In this document: positions 16,602-24,622 of the stretch, piece after piece
Layout of the letters: every line of letters begins with the position of its first letter
How positions within the stretch are numbered: the first letter of the stretch is position 1
Origin: Acidobacteriaceae bacterium
GTDB lineage: Bacteria > Acidobacteriota > Terriglobia > Terriglobales > Acidobacteriaceae
Direction: 5' to 3'
Assembly: GCA_003138975.1 (NCBI GenBank)
Contig: PLHQ01000012.1
Coordinates: forward strand, 83,113-134,301
DNA: 51,189 nucleotides
Notes under the pieces: generated by a model
Seen by the model: only the letters and a program-made list of their open reading frames with translations
What the model was told of the DNA's origin: nothing
Database searches by the model: none
Translations under genes and position numbers: made by a program

Positions 16602-19328
16602 CTACGGTCGGGCGTCGCGAATCAGAACCACATCCGCGTCCGTATGGCCGCGAACCAAAGCCAACTGCTTGCCGTCAAACGACCAGTGGAAATCGAAAAT
16701 ATGTTCGGAAGTGAAATCCGTAATCTGTTTGCCTTTGGAACCATCAAGTGGCTGTAACCATAGGTTGTCGACACCATTATCGCGCACCGGATAAATCACC
16801 CCTTTGCCGTCGCGTGAAAAATGCAGCAGGCCAAAGCGCGAGCGTTCGAACTCCAGCAACTTCGCGGCCTTACCGCCCTCCGTTTCCACCACGGCCAGCA
16901 TTTCTTTGTGCTCTCCGGAATGTTCCAGCGTGGGAAATGCGGCGAGTTTCCCATCGGGCGAGACATCAAAAGCGCCGGAGACCGGCGACTCCGAAATGAC
17001 TTGCGAGGCTCCGCCATCGATCGGCACTTTGGCCAGTTTCCGTTCTCCGTCGTGCTCCATGAAGAACACCCACTTGCCGTCCTTCGAGCACACTGGATTC
17101 GTGTCGAGCTTGCCATTCGTAATCTGCTTGAAATTGCTCCCCGTATCCATGCGCCAGATGTTTTGCACGCCGCTCTGAAATCTCACAAAGACGATGGCAC
17201 CCCCTTCACCGCAAGCCCACGGGGCGCCGCTTACTGCCTGACCCGGAATCACCGTCCTGTTGCCCGTTGTCGGGTCGATCAGATTGAGCACGTTCGCCTT
17301 GTCGGAAATCAACTGGTTCTCCGGCGTCCAGGTGAAGTTGGTGTCGGCGTCGGCTGGCGTGACCTGTCGCACCTGCGCCGCCTGCACCCCAGTGGGCATC
17401 ACCTGCAAATTCCAGCGGCTCTCATTCTGCACCGTGGCGAGAATGTGTCCGCTGCTCGCGACGCTAAGATCAGAGTAACTATTTGTATCGCGCGTGACCG
17501 GAGAATACATGCCCTTGGGATAGGAAACGAAACCGATTTGCGTGCGGGCGAAATTGGAGCTTTGTTCGCGCCCCAGGACCAGCACGCCGCTGCCGTCGGG
17601 CAGCCAGGAGGGCTTGTCGAAGATGCGCTGGTTGCTGCTGAAGAAAGCCTTACGCTGTCCCGTGGTTGCATCCACCGCTACTAACCGGATCAATCCATTC
17701 GCCACGTCGAGCATTTGGCCAACAATAATCTTTCCGTCAGGCGACCACGCGGGTTGGTACAAAGCGTCGCTGGTAGGGCCGCTGCTCAGCGCTCTTTCGT
17801 CTCCACCCTCCACCGAACGGACAATGAGCCGGTACTTGCCAGGATCCGGGTTGTCGTAGCGCATAAAGGCAAACCGTTTCCCGTCCGGTGAAAAAGTAAT
17901 GTTGGTATCCACATCGGCTGCGAGCTTCTGCGGATTACCCCCCAATAGCGCAGACCGGTACAAAAACTTCAGCTCCGGATTTCCCGGATCGCTGCGTACA
18001 AAATAGAAATAGTTTCCGTCCGGGGAGAAGCGCAGGCCGTTGTAATACACGTCCGCCGGAGGCTGCACCTGAGTGTTGCTGTTGGTAGGCACATTCCTCA
18101 GCCTGAGACTAGCCAGCCCGTTTTTTCTGGTCAGGCTTAGGATGTACTTGCCATCTGGCGAGATGGCGGCGAGTACCGCGTCGCCAGTGTCGGTCACCCT
18201 GGTGACAGAAATATCCTGGAACGGAGCCGAGCGGCTACGGGTGAAGTAAGCATAGATTCCGCAAGCGGCCCCTGCCAACAGCAGCAATACGATTCCCGCC
18301 GTAACTCCGGTGTTGAGTTTGTATTGCCGCGCAACGGAGATCGCAGCGGAACTTACGGAAGGGCGCTGGACCGAAGACTCTGCGGCGTTGACCGCCGAGG
18401 AGGACGCAACAACGAAGACTGCAGGAGCGCTGATAGAAGCCGCCTGCGCGGACTTGCGGCCGGATTCCGTGTCTCGCTTCAACCGTTTCAGGTCTCCGCG
18501 CAGATCGCCGGCCGAGTGATAGCGCAAGTCACGGTCTTTTTCCAAAGCCTTCCCAATGATTTCATCCAGTTTGGGCGGCAGCGTGGAATTCAGTTGCAGC
18601 GCCGGTACCGGGTCGAGTTCAAGAATCGCGTGAAAAACTACCGCCGATGTTGCGCCGGAAAACGGCAAGCGCCCTGTTGCCATCTGATAGATCACGACGC
18701 CTAAAGAAAACAGATCCGTACGCGCGTCCAATTCTTCGCCGCGCGCTTGCTCTGGGGACATATAAGCGATGGTGCCAACAGTCGCGCCCGGACTGGTGAG
18801 ATGCAACGGTCCCGGTGAATCCTGCGTTGCTCCAATGGTTTCCATCGTCAACTCAGGACGCGCCAGCTTGGCGAGGCCGAAATCGAGAACTTTCACCTGT
18901 CCGCGCTGAGTAATAAATATGTTCGCAGGTTTGATGTCGCGATGGATAATTCCTTTGGCGTGCGCGGCCTCGAGCGCGTCTGACAACTGAATACACCACT
19001 CCAGCAGGCGATCCACCGGCACCGCCCCGGCGCTCAAGCGACGGTCCAGAGTCTCGCCCTCCAGCAGCTCCATGGCGATAAACGACTGGTCTCCAGCCTT
19101 TTCAACCGCGTAGATCGTGCAGATGTTGGGATGGCTTAGCGCCGAAGCAGTGCGGGCCTCAAGTAAAAAACGGTCCAGCGCATTTTGATCGCTCGATAGT
19201 TGCGATGGCAGGAATTTCAGCGCGACACGGCGGCCCAGATCAAGGTCTTCAGCTTCGTAGACCACTCCCATTCCACCGCTTCCTAGTTGGCTGGTGATGC
19301 GGTAATGCGAAATGGTCTGGCCGATCAT
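16602..19328 (-). CDS. Membrane Ser/Thr protein kinase with TolB/WD40-like beta-propeller
   Basis: A 908-aa PknB-type kinase. The kinase domain (about 8-280) has the GSGGMGVVYEAED glycine loop, Lys38 in VALKFL, Glu57, HRDIKPAN (catalytic Asp131) and DFGLA (Asp149), plus APE-like SPEQARGE, so it should be active. An Ala/Ser-rich linker leads to one transmembrane helix (about 341-362). The exported part (about 370-905) is built of repeats with FSPDGKR, ISPDGKY and SPDGKI motifs, typical of PD40/TolB propellers. This architecture is very common in Acidobacteriota. The ligand is unknown. It follows a STAS-protein gene by 76 bases on the same strand, and the two might be co-transcribed after mnmG. 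Confidence 0.9.
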   Translation of the reverse strand: MIGQTISHYRITSQLGSGGMGVVYEAEDLDLGRRVALKFLPSQLSSDQNALDRFLLEARTASALSHPNICTIYAVEKAGDQSFIAMELLEGETLDRRLSAGAVPVDRLLEWCIQLSDALEAAHAKGIIHRDIKPANIFITQRGQVKVLDFGLAKLARPELTMETIGATQDSPGPLHLTSPGATVGTIAYMSPEQARGEELDARTDLFSLGVVIYQMATGRLPFSGATSAVVFHAILELDPVPALQLNSTLPPKLDEIIGKALEKDRDLRYHSAGDLRGDLKRLKRDTESGRKSAQAASISAPAVFVVASSSAVNAAESSVQRPSVSSAAISVARQYKLNTGVTAGIVLLLLAGAACGIYAYFTRSRSAPFQDISVTRVTDTGDAVLAAISPDGKYILSLTRKNGLASLRLRNVPTNSNTQVQPPADVYYNGLRFSPDGNYFYFVRSDPGNPELKFLYRSALLGGNPQKLAADVDTNITFSPDGKRFAFMRYDNPDPGKYRLIVRSVEGGDERALSSGPTSDALYQPAWSPDGKIIVGQMLDVANGLIRLVAVDATTGQRKAFFSSNQRIFDKPSWLPDGSGVLVLGREQSSNFARTQIGFVSYPKGMYSPVTRDTNSYSDLSVASSGHILATVQNESRWNLQVMPTGVQAAQVRQVTPADADTNFTWTPENQLISDKANVLNLIDPTTGNRTVIPGQAVSGAPWACGEGGAIVFVRFQSGVQNIWRMDTGSNFKQITNGKLDTNPVCSKDGKWVFFMEHDGERKLAKVPIDGGASQVISESPVSGAFDVSPDGKLAAFPTLEHSGEHKEMLAVVETEGGKAAKLLEFERSRFGLLHFSRDGKGVIYPVRDNGVDNLWLQPLDGSKGKQITDFTSEHIFDFHWSFDGKQLALVRGHTDADVVLIRDARP

Positions 19329-19404
19329 GGATGGATTGAGCGGGAAAACTTATCTTAGGAGGGATGAGAAAGGCAGTCAAACTGTAACGACTGAAAGCCC
19401 GTAG

Positions 19405-19752
19405 CTATGCAGGGGACGCTTGTTCCGCTGCGTTAACGGAGTCGAAGAAGCGAAAGAACTGCTCGACCCGCGTGACTTTGAGGGCGTTGTGGATACGCTC
19501 GCTCACGCCCACCAGCGCCAGGCTCCGCCCGTTATTCTGGCGCGTGACGTACGCTCCCACCAGCGCCCCAATGCCAGCCGAATCCACATATGGGACATTG
19601 CTGAAATCAATGATCAGCGAGCGCGAGGTATCGGCCCGCACCGTGGCCTGAAACTGAAACATCGTTGTCATCACCAGCGGCCCTTCCAACTGCAAAACAC
19701 GCTGTCCCGGCTGCGCTCCGGGGTGATCGTCAATGTGAAGAGAATCTTGCAT
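19405..19752 (-). CDS. STAS-domain anti-sigma-factor antagonist-like protein
   Basis: A 115-aa single STAS domain of the SpoIIAA/RsbV type. The central LIIDFSNVPYVDSAGIGAL contains the conserved DSxG motif, with Ser58 the usual phosphorylation site. Such proteins switch partner by phosphorylation, typically by an RsbW-like kinase. No anti-sigma kinase or sigma factor gene is adjacent. The Ser/Thr kinase gene lies directly downstream, which makes it a candidate regulator, but this is inference. The N-terminal HIDDHPGAQPGQ extension is slightly long for the family. Confidence 0.85.
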   Translation of the reverse strand: MQDSLHIDDHPGAQPGQRVLQLEGPLVMTTMFQFQATVRADTSRSLIIDFSNVPYVDSAGIGALVGAYVTRQNNGRSLALVGVSERIHNALKVTRVEQFFRFFDSVNAAEQASPA

Positions 19753-19829
19753 GGCGGAAATATTAACCTCTGAGTAATATTTGATTGTTAACGCAGTATT
19801 AATTTCCGTCCGATCATAGGGCTTGGCTC

Positions 19830-21857
19830 CTAGATGGCCGCCGCTTGCTCGCGGCGTCGCGCCTGGATTTCAATATAGACATTGACCAACGAAACCGCCG
19901 CTGGCGTCACTCCAGGAATGCGCGAAGCTTGGGCCAGCGTTCGCGGCTGCACATGGGTGAGCTTTTCCTGCATTTCGCGCGAGAGGCCGCTCACCGAGTG
20001 ATAGTCGAACCAGCCAGGAATCGACCGTTGCTCCGACTTCTTCATTCGTTCCATGGAGCGCTGCTGTTGCAGCAGATAGCCCTCGTACTTGATTTCGGTT
20101 TCCACTGACTTGAGTTCGTTGCGCAACTCCGATGAAATTAAAACCGAAGATGGCGTGCAACTATTCCGAGCGAAGAATTCCGGCATCACTTCCTTGAGGA
20201 CCGGAACGAGCTGCTCGATTGTGATCTCGGGACGCTTAAGCAGTTGCGCATAAGTTTGTCCGAGTGCCAAACTCCACTCATTTCCTGTGAGCTGCCCGTC
20301 GAGCATTGCGCTCGTTAGCTTCGTCTTCTCCAGAAGCTGCTTCAGCTTTTCCAGCCGCTGCTGCTTGGCTTGAAAATCGCCCCAGGCTTCATCGGAGATC
20401 AATCCCACGCGGCGGCCGTGTGGCGTGATCCGGCGATCGGCGTTGTCGATGCGAAGATGCAGGCGGAATTCCGCTCGCGACGTGAACATTCGGTAGGGCT
20501 CGTTGGTGCCCTTTGAAATCAAGTCGTCGATCAGGATCCCTGTGTAAGCTTCGGTGCGGTCGAGGATCAGCGGGGGCTGCGCCTTCACTTTCAAGGCCGC
20601 GTTGATGCCCGCCATCAGGCCCTGGCAGGCGGCTTCTTCGTAGCCGGAGGTGCCATTGATCTGGCCGGCAAGAAACAGGCTGGCGATCTTCTTCGTTTCC
20701 AAAGTGCGCTGCAGTTCCGTCGGATCAATCGAGTCGTACTCGATGGCGTAGCCGGGACGCAGCATCTCGGCGCTTTCGAGACCGGGGACTGATTTCAAAA
20801 TGGCGAGCTGCACTTCCACTGGCAGCGACGTGCTCATGCCATTGACGTAGATCTCGTGCGTGTTCAAGCCTTCGGGCTCAAGGTAAAGCTGGTGCATCTC
20901 CTTGTCGGGAAACTTGACGATCTTGTCTTCGATCGACGGGCAATAGCGCGGCCCGATCGACTGGATCTGCCCGCTATACATCGGCGAGCGGTGCACGTTC
21001 TCGCGGATGATGCGGTGCGTTTCGGGCGAGGTCCATGCGATGTAGCAAGGAACTTGCGAGTCGTGATGCGCCACGCGCTTGGTGCGGAAGCTGAATGGAG
21101 TCGGGTCGGCATCGCCCGGTTGCACTGTGAAGCGCGACCAGTCGATGGTGCGTCCGTCAAGACGAGGCGGCGTTCCCGTCTTCAGCCGGCAGCCGCGCAG
21201 ACCGAGCTTCTTCAGGGACTCACCGAGCAAAACTGCATTCGGTTCCCCGGAACGTCCGGCAGGATACTGCTGCTCGCCGCAGTGGATCAGTCCATTGAGA
21301 AAAGTCCCCGTTGTAATGATCACAGCTCGCGCGCCCACAGTGCGGCCATCGCGCAGGCGAATGCCGAGAATCCGGCGTGGGTTCTCAGTTCTCAGTTCTC
21401 GCTTCTCAGTTAAATCCGCTTCGCCGCCTTGCTGGGAGCTGAAAGCTAACGGCTGACAGGTCTCTTCCACAATCAACCCTGCCACTTCCGCCTGCTTGAT
21501 CTTCAGATTCGGCTGCGACTCCAGCACTTCGCGCATCTTGAGGCGGTAGGCTTGCTTGTCGCACTGAGCGCGCGGTGACCACACGGCCGGGCCTCGCGAA
21601 GTGTTCAACAGACGAAATTGGATGCCGACCGCGTCCGTGATCTCGCCCATGATGCCACCAAGCGCGTCGACTTCGCGGACCAGGTGTCCCTTCGCGATGC
21701 CGCCGATAGCGGGGTTGCAGGACATCTGCGCGATCAGGTCGACGTTCAGCGTGTAGAGAGCGGTCTTCAGTCCCATGCGCGCGGCGGCCATCGCGGCCTC
21801 GCATCCGGCATGGCCGGCGCCAACCACAACTACGTCGAATTGTTCCGTGAACTGCAT
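19830..21857 (-). CDS. mnmG: tRNA uridine-5-carboxymethylaminomethyl synthesis enzyme MnmG
   Basis: The FAD-dependent partner of MnmE in U34 tRNA modification. It begins with the FAD-binding [14 protein letters not shown] motif and has [22 protein letters not shown] and [14 protein letters not shown], all MnmG signatures, and a C-terminal helical tail with [10 protein letters not shown]. At 675 aa it is about 45 residues longer than the E. coli enzyme. Part of the excess is an odd insertion at about residues 133-161, between EE and [11 protein letters not shown], encoded by a run of seven-base CTGAGAA units. The reading frame stays open, so the protein is probably functional. It is upstream of the STAS and kinase genes on the same strand. 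Confidence 0.94.
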   Translation of the reverse strand: MQFTEQFDVVVVGAGHAGCEAAMAAARMGLKTALYTLNVDLIAQMSCNPAIGGIAKGHLVREVDALGGIMGEITDAVGIQFRLLNTSRGPAVWSPRAQCDKQAYRLKMREVLESQPNLKIKQAEVAGLIVEETCQPLAFSSQQGGEADLTEKRELRTENPRRILGIRLRDGRTVGARAVIITTGTFLNGLIHCGEQQYPAGRSGEPNAVLLGESLKKLGLRGCRLKTGTPPRLDGRTIDWSRFTVQPGDADPTPFSFRTKRVAHHDSQVPCYIAWTSPETHRIIRENVHRSPMYSGQIQSIGPRYCPSIEDKIVKFPDKEMHQLYLEPEGLNTHEIYVNGMSTSLPVEVQLAILKSVPGLESAEMLRPGYAIEYDSIDPTELQRTLETKKIASLFLAGQINGTSGYEEAACQGLMAGINAALKVKAQPPLILDRTEAYTGILIDDLISKGTNEPYRMFTSRAEFRLHLRIDNADRRITPHGRRVGLISDEAWGDFQAKQQRLEKLKQLLEKTKLTSAMLDGQLTGNEWSLALGQTYAQLLKRPEITIEQLVPVLKEVMPEFFARNSCTPSSVLISSELRNELKSVETEIKYEGYLLQQQRSMERMKKSEQRSIPGWFDYHSVSGLSREMQEKLTHVQPRTLAQASRIPGVTPAAVSLVNVYIEIQARRREQAAAI
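21382..21409 (-). repeat. Tandem CTGAGAA heptamers inside mnmG
   Basis: Read on the coding (minus) strand, four consecutive seven-base units follow the pattern CTGAGAA, the second being GCGAGAA. They lie within the extra segment of mnmG. Sixteen bases of this tract (21386-21401) recur exactly at 24102-24117 in opposite orientation relative to the plus strand. Confidence 0.75.
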
Positions 21858-22032
21858 CTTTGAAACGATTTAGTGGGACGATTTAATCCTGATCCTATGG
21901 CGTTCCCAGCTTTTGCCGCGGCCCTTCTGCTTTCATTCTAACAAGTTGGCCGTGTTCGTGATCCCAGTCACTTGCCGCCCTTCGGGCTGGACCGTATAGT
22001 AGGGATTCACACCGGAAGCGAGGGAGGCAATC

Positions 22033-22734
22033 ATGAATAGCATTCAGTTCTTCGAGCAACTGGAGGCATCGATCGCCAGGTACGACTTGCTTTGCCATCC
22101 GTTCTACCGGGCATGGGCAGCGGGTGAGTTGACGCGCGAAGATCTGCGCGAATATGCCCGCCATTACTACCATCACGTCCAAGCGTTTCCCTGCTATCTG
22201 GCCGAGTTTGCGCTTCGTCTGGATGAAGGGGAACTCAGGAGAGCGGTTCTGGCCAATATGTGCGACGAGAAGGGTGCCGTGGGCAAATCAGGGAAGGAAG
22301 CTGTGCCCCACTCTGAGCTTTGGCTCGATTTTGCCGAAGGCATAGGATCGAGACGAGACATGCAATGGCACCTGCCGGTCAAGCAGATCGGGGAACTGAT
22401 GAGATACTTTCACAGCGTGGCCAGTGAAGGCACGGCGGAACAGGCGTTGGCCGCGTTTTATGTCTACGAATCTCAGGTGCCCAAGGTGGCCAAGGAAAAA
22501 GAACGCGGGCTGCGCGAAATGTACGGCGCCGACGACAAGACCTGCGGCTACTTCGCGCTGCACGCGACAGCTGATATTTACCACGCAAATGTTTGGCGCG
22601 AGCAATTGGAGAAACGCATCGTGGCAAAACCGGAAACGGCGGACGCGGCCCTGGATGCGGCCGAGAACGCAGCCCGAATGTTGTGGCAAGCTCTGGATGG
22701 CATTGAGGCGGCGCGGATGACGTGCGCGGTGTGA
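22033..22734 (+). CDS. CADD-family heme-oxygenase-like diiron protein, putative p-aminobenzoate synthase
   Basis: A 233-aa all-helical protein of the TenA/PqqC-like fold, closest by eye to CADD. CADD makes p-aminobenzoate for folate from one of its own tyrosines, using a dimetal site and a lysine as amino donor. Candidate metal ligands are Glu79, His93, Glu146, His177, Asp181 and His184 (motif HATADIYH). Tyr25 (HPFY) and Lys156 fall at the spacing expected for the sacrificial Tyr27 and Lys152 of Chlamydia CADD, as I remember them. AGGGAGG lies a few bases before the ATG. Between Glu79 and His93 the loop is longer than I recall for CADD. A PqqC role is unlikely because no other pqq gene is present. 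Confidence 0.75.
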   Translation: MNSIQFFEQLEASIARYDLLCHPFYRAWAAGELTREDLREYARHYYHHVQAFPCYLAEFALRLDEGELRRAVLANMCDEKGAVGKSGKEAVPHSELWLDFAEGIGSRRDMQWHLPVKQIGELMRYFHSVASEGTAEQALAAFYVYESQVPKVAKEKERGLREMYGADDKTCGYFALHATADIYHANVWREQLEKRIVAKPETADAALDAAENAARMLWQALDGIEAARMTCAV

Positions 22735-22757
22735 TCCGGCGGGGTCGTCAGCATCGT

Positions 22758-22800
22758 GAGCCAATGATTTCTGCGGGGCGTTTCCCGCAATCATTGGCTC
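22758..22800. terminator. Long hairpin after the CADD-like gene
   Basis: GAGCCAATGATT (22758-22769) and AATCATTGGCTC (22789-22800) form a perfect 12-bp stem, and an inner GCGGG/CCCGC extends it. No T tract follows directly, so it may be a transcript-end hairpin or a palindromic repeat element. It separates two co-directional genes. Confidence 0.6.
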
Positions 22801-22841
22801 TTCGCCGCTAGAGTCTGGAAGGAAAAACAAGCAAGATCAGC

Positions 22842-23237
22842 ATGGTGAAGGAGATTCCCATCGGGGCGCGCGGTGAGGCCAGCGAAACTGTCGAGTTCAA
22901 GCATACGTTGACCGCGCATCACCCCGAATTGCCGCTGGTTTATTCCACTCCCGATATGATCCGCCTGATGGAGACCGCGGCTTTTCATGCGTTGCAACCC
23001 TACTGCGAAGGCGACGAGATTACCGTGGGGACTTCGATCAACATTCAGCACCGCGCGGCGAGCGGCATAGGCACCCACATGCAAGCCACAGCTGTGCTGG
23101 AGTTGTTCGACGGTCGCTTCTACGTGCTGCGCGTAAGCGCACGCGACGATGCGCGTGAAATTGGCAGCGGCACAGTCGGCCGCGCAGTGGTGAGTATGGG
23201 ACAGTTTGTTGAGAAGATGAAGAACGGGAGCCGCTAG
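22842..23237 (+). CDS. Hotdog-fold thioesterase, FlK-like
   Basis: A 131-aa acyl-CoA thioesterase of the fluoroacetyl-CoA thioesterase (FlK-like) group. STPDMIRLMETAA (Thr/Ser and Glu) and VGTSINIQHRAAS (His) give the Thr-Glu-His set typical of the family. The rest is a single hotdog fold ending in a short charged tail. Most such homologues hydrolyse undefined small acyl-CoAs; fluoroacetate resistance should not be assumed. A GAAGGA lies somewhat far upstream (about 17 bases), so the start could be one codon or two further on. It precedes the PEP-mutase-family gene by 19 bases and they may be co-transcribed. Confidence 0.8.
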   Translation: MVKEIPIGARGEASETVEFKHTLTAHHPELPLVYSTPDMIRLMETAAFHALQPYCEGDEITVGTSINIQHRAASGIGTHMQATAVLELFDGRFYVLRVSARDDAREIGSGTVGRAVVSMGQFVEKMKNGSR

Positions 23238-23256
23238 TCGCATCCAATTCCTTGAT

Positions 23257-24111
23257 ATGCCCCTACCCGACCTGGAGCAAAAGAACAAAGCAAAGGCCTT
23301 CCTCGCCATGCACTCCGGTGGCGATCCTTTGCTGCTTCCCAACGTGTGGGACGTCGCCAGCGCTCGCATCGTCGAAGAGGCAGGCTTTCCTGCCCTGGCA
23401 ACAACCAGCGCAGGCGTGGCATTTTCTCTTGGCTATCCAGATGGGCAGAAGATTCACAAAGACCGCATGATGGCGACAATAGCCCGCATCGCACTGGCCG
23501 TGAAGGTACCCGTTACCGCCGACGTCGAATCAGGATACGGGAACGACCCGGAAGCCGTGGCGCGGACCGCGCGTGCCGTGATTATGGGTGGGGCGATTGG
23601 CTTAAACCTCGAAGACGCAACCGGCGATCGGGAGCGGCCGCTCTTAGATTTGTCCGTGGAAGTGGAGAAGATTCGAGCGGTTCGTGATACTGCGGACAAG
23701 TTCGATGTTGCCTTGGTGATTAATGCCCGGACCGATGTTTATCTCCTGCAAGGGGGCGAACCCTCGAGCCGCTATGACGAGACCATCCGTCGCCTGAGTG
23801 CCTACCGCGACGCCGGCGCCGATTGCGTGTTCGCGCCCGGTCTTAAGGAGGTGACCACGATCAAACGACTGGTTGCCGATTTGAAGTGCCCGGTGAACAT
23901 TCTCGCCGGGCCGGGGTCGCCATCTGTGCGAGAACTGCAAGCGCTCGGCGTGGCACGAGTGAGCCTCGGTTCCGGCCCAATGCGTGCCACCCTGGGCACC
24001 CTGCGCCGTATCGCCGCAGAAATGAAAACAAGCGGCACCTACGAATTGTTGGCAGATGCGCCCGCCCACTCCGAAATCAATCAATTGCTGAAGACTGCGG
24101 TCGAGAACTGA
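23257..24111 (+). CDS. Isocitrate lyase/PEP mutase family protein
   Basis: A 284-aa TIM-barrel enzyme of the ICL/PEP-mutase superfamily, which cleaves or forms C-C or C-P bonds next to a carboxylate using Mg2+. Visible are NVWDVASARIVEEAG, a TTSAGVA strand, VTADVESGYG (Asp89 and Glu91, metal and substrate binding) and GLNLEDATGD, then INARTDVYL. The KKCGH loop of true isocitrate lyase is absent. This group includes 2-methylisocitrate lyases, oxaloacetate hydrolases and uncharacterised proteins, so I leave the substrate open. Its stop codon overlaps the apparent CTG start of the next gene. Confidence 0.85.
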   Translation: MPLPDLEQKNKAKAFLAMHSGGDPLLLPNVWDVASARIVEEAGFPALATTSAGVAFSLGYPDGQKIHKDRMMATIARIALAVKVPVTADVESGYGNDPEAVARTARAVIMGGAIGLNLEDATGDRERPLLDLSVEVEKIRAVRDTADKFDVALVINARTDVYLLQGGEPSSRYDETIRRLSAYRDAGADCVFAPGLKEVTTIKRLVADLKCPVNILAGPGSPSVRELQALGVARVSLGSGPMRATLGTLRRIAAEMKTSGTYELLADAPAHSEINQLLKTAVEN

Positions 24112-24117
24112 GAACTG
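24102..24117 (+). repeat. Copy of the mnmG CTGAGAA tract at a gene junction
   Basis: Sixteen bases, CGAGAACTGAGAACTG, identical to the coding-strand tract in mnmG. They span the stop of the PEP-mutase-family gene and the apparent start of the YfcE-like gene. Confidence 0.7.
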
Positions 24118-24587
24118 GCATCCTCATCGGCGTCATCTCCGATACCCACGGCCTGCTGCGCCCAGAAGCAATCGAAGCTCTGCGCGGATCGGATCGCATC
24201 ATCCATGCCGGCGACGTGGGCGCGCCAGAGATCGTCGAAACTCTTTCTGCTATTGCCCCAGTCACCGCCATCCGCGGCAACATCGACAAGGGCGCGTGGG
24301 CACTGAAGTTGCCGCTGACCGAAGTCCTCGAAGTGGCGGGCATTTCCATCTACGTGCTGCACGATCTGGCGCAGTTGAATCTCAAACCGAAACCTGCCGG
24401 ATTCACCGTCGTAGTCAGCGGTCACAGCCACGTTCCCAAACAGGAGTTGTGCGACGGGGTGCTCTATTTCAACCCCGGCAGCGCCGGACCAAGACGCTTC
24501 AAACTTCCTGTGAGCGTGGGCAAATTAATCTGGGACGATGGTGGCGTGCGGAGCGAACTATTTCCACTGGCGGTGAGCCAGTCCTGA
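24108..24587 (+). CDS. YfcE/MJ0936-type metallophosphoesterase
   Basis: A small calcineurin-like phosphodiesterase of about 159 aa. It has GVISDTHGLL (metal-binding Asp and His), HAGDVGAPEI, IRGNID, and SGHSHVPK with the NPGSAG ending, the full set for the YfcE family. These enzymes hydrolyse phosphodiesters in vitro; the natural substrate is usually unknown. No ATG, GTG or TTG is available in frame near the conserved start. The CTG at 24108 overlaps the upstream stop as CTGA, in the manner of coupled ATGA overlaps, and gives MRTGILIGVISDTHG. An ATT at 24084 is the other option. The start codon therefore lies within a repeat tract. Confidence 0.82.
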   Translation: MRTGILIGVISDTHGLLRPEAIEALRGSDRIIHAGDVGAPEIVETLSAIAPVTAIRGNIDKGAWALKLPLTEVLEVAGISIYVLHDLAQLNLKPKPAGFTVVVSGHSHVPKQELCDGVLYFNPGSAGPRRFKLPVSVGKLIWDDGGVRSELFPLAVSQS

Positions 24588-24622
24588 ATGCTGATCTCGC
24601 ACCGTTGCTACAATCGCAAACA

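Noticed and set aside
22842-23237. Fluoroacetate-resistance gene
   Set aside because: Only the broad FlK-like motif is visible; most homologues are general thioesterases, and no organofluorine genes are near.
24296-24622. Upstream extension of tgt
   Set aside because: It overlaps the YfcE-like coding sequence, and the added residues are not conserved Tgt sequence.
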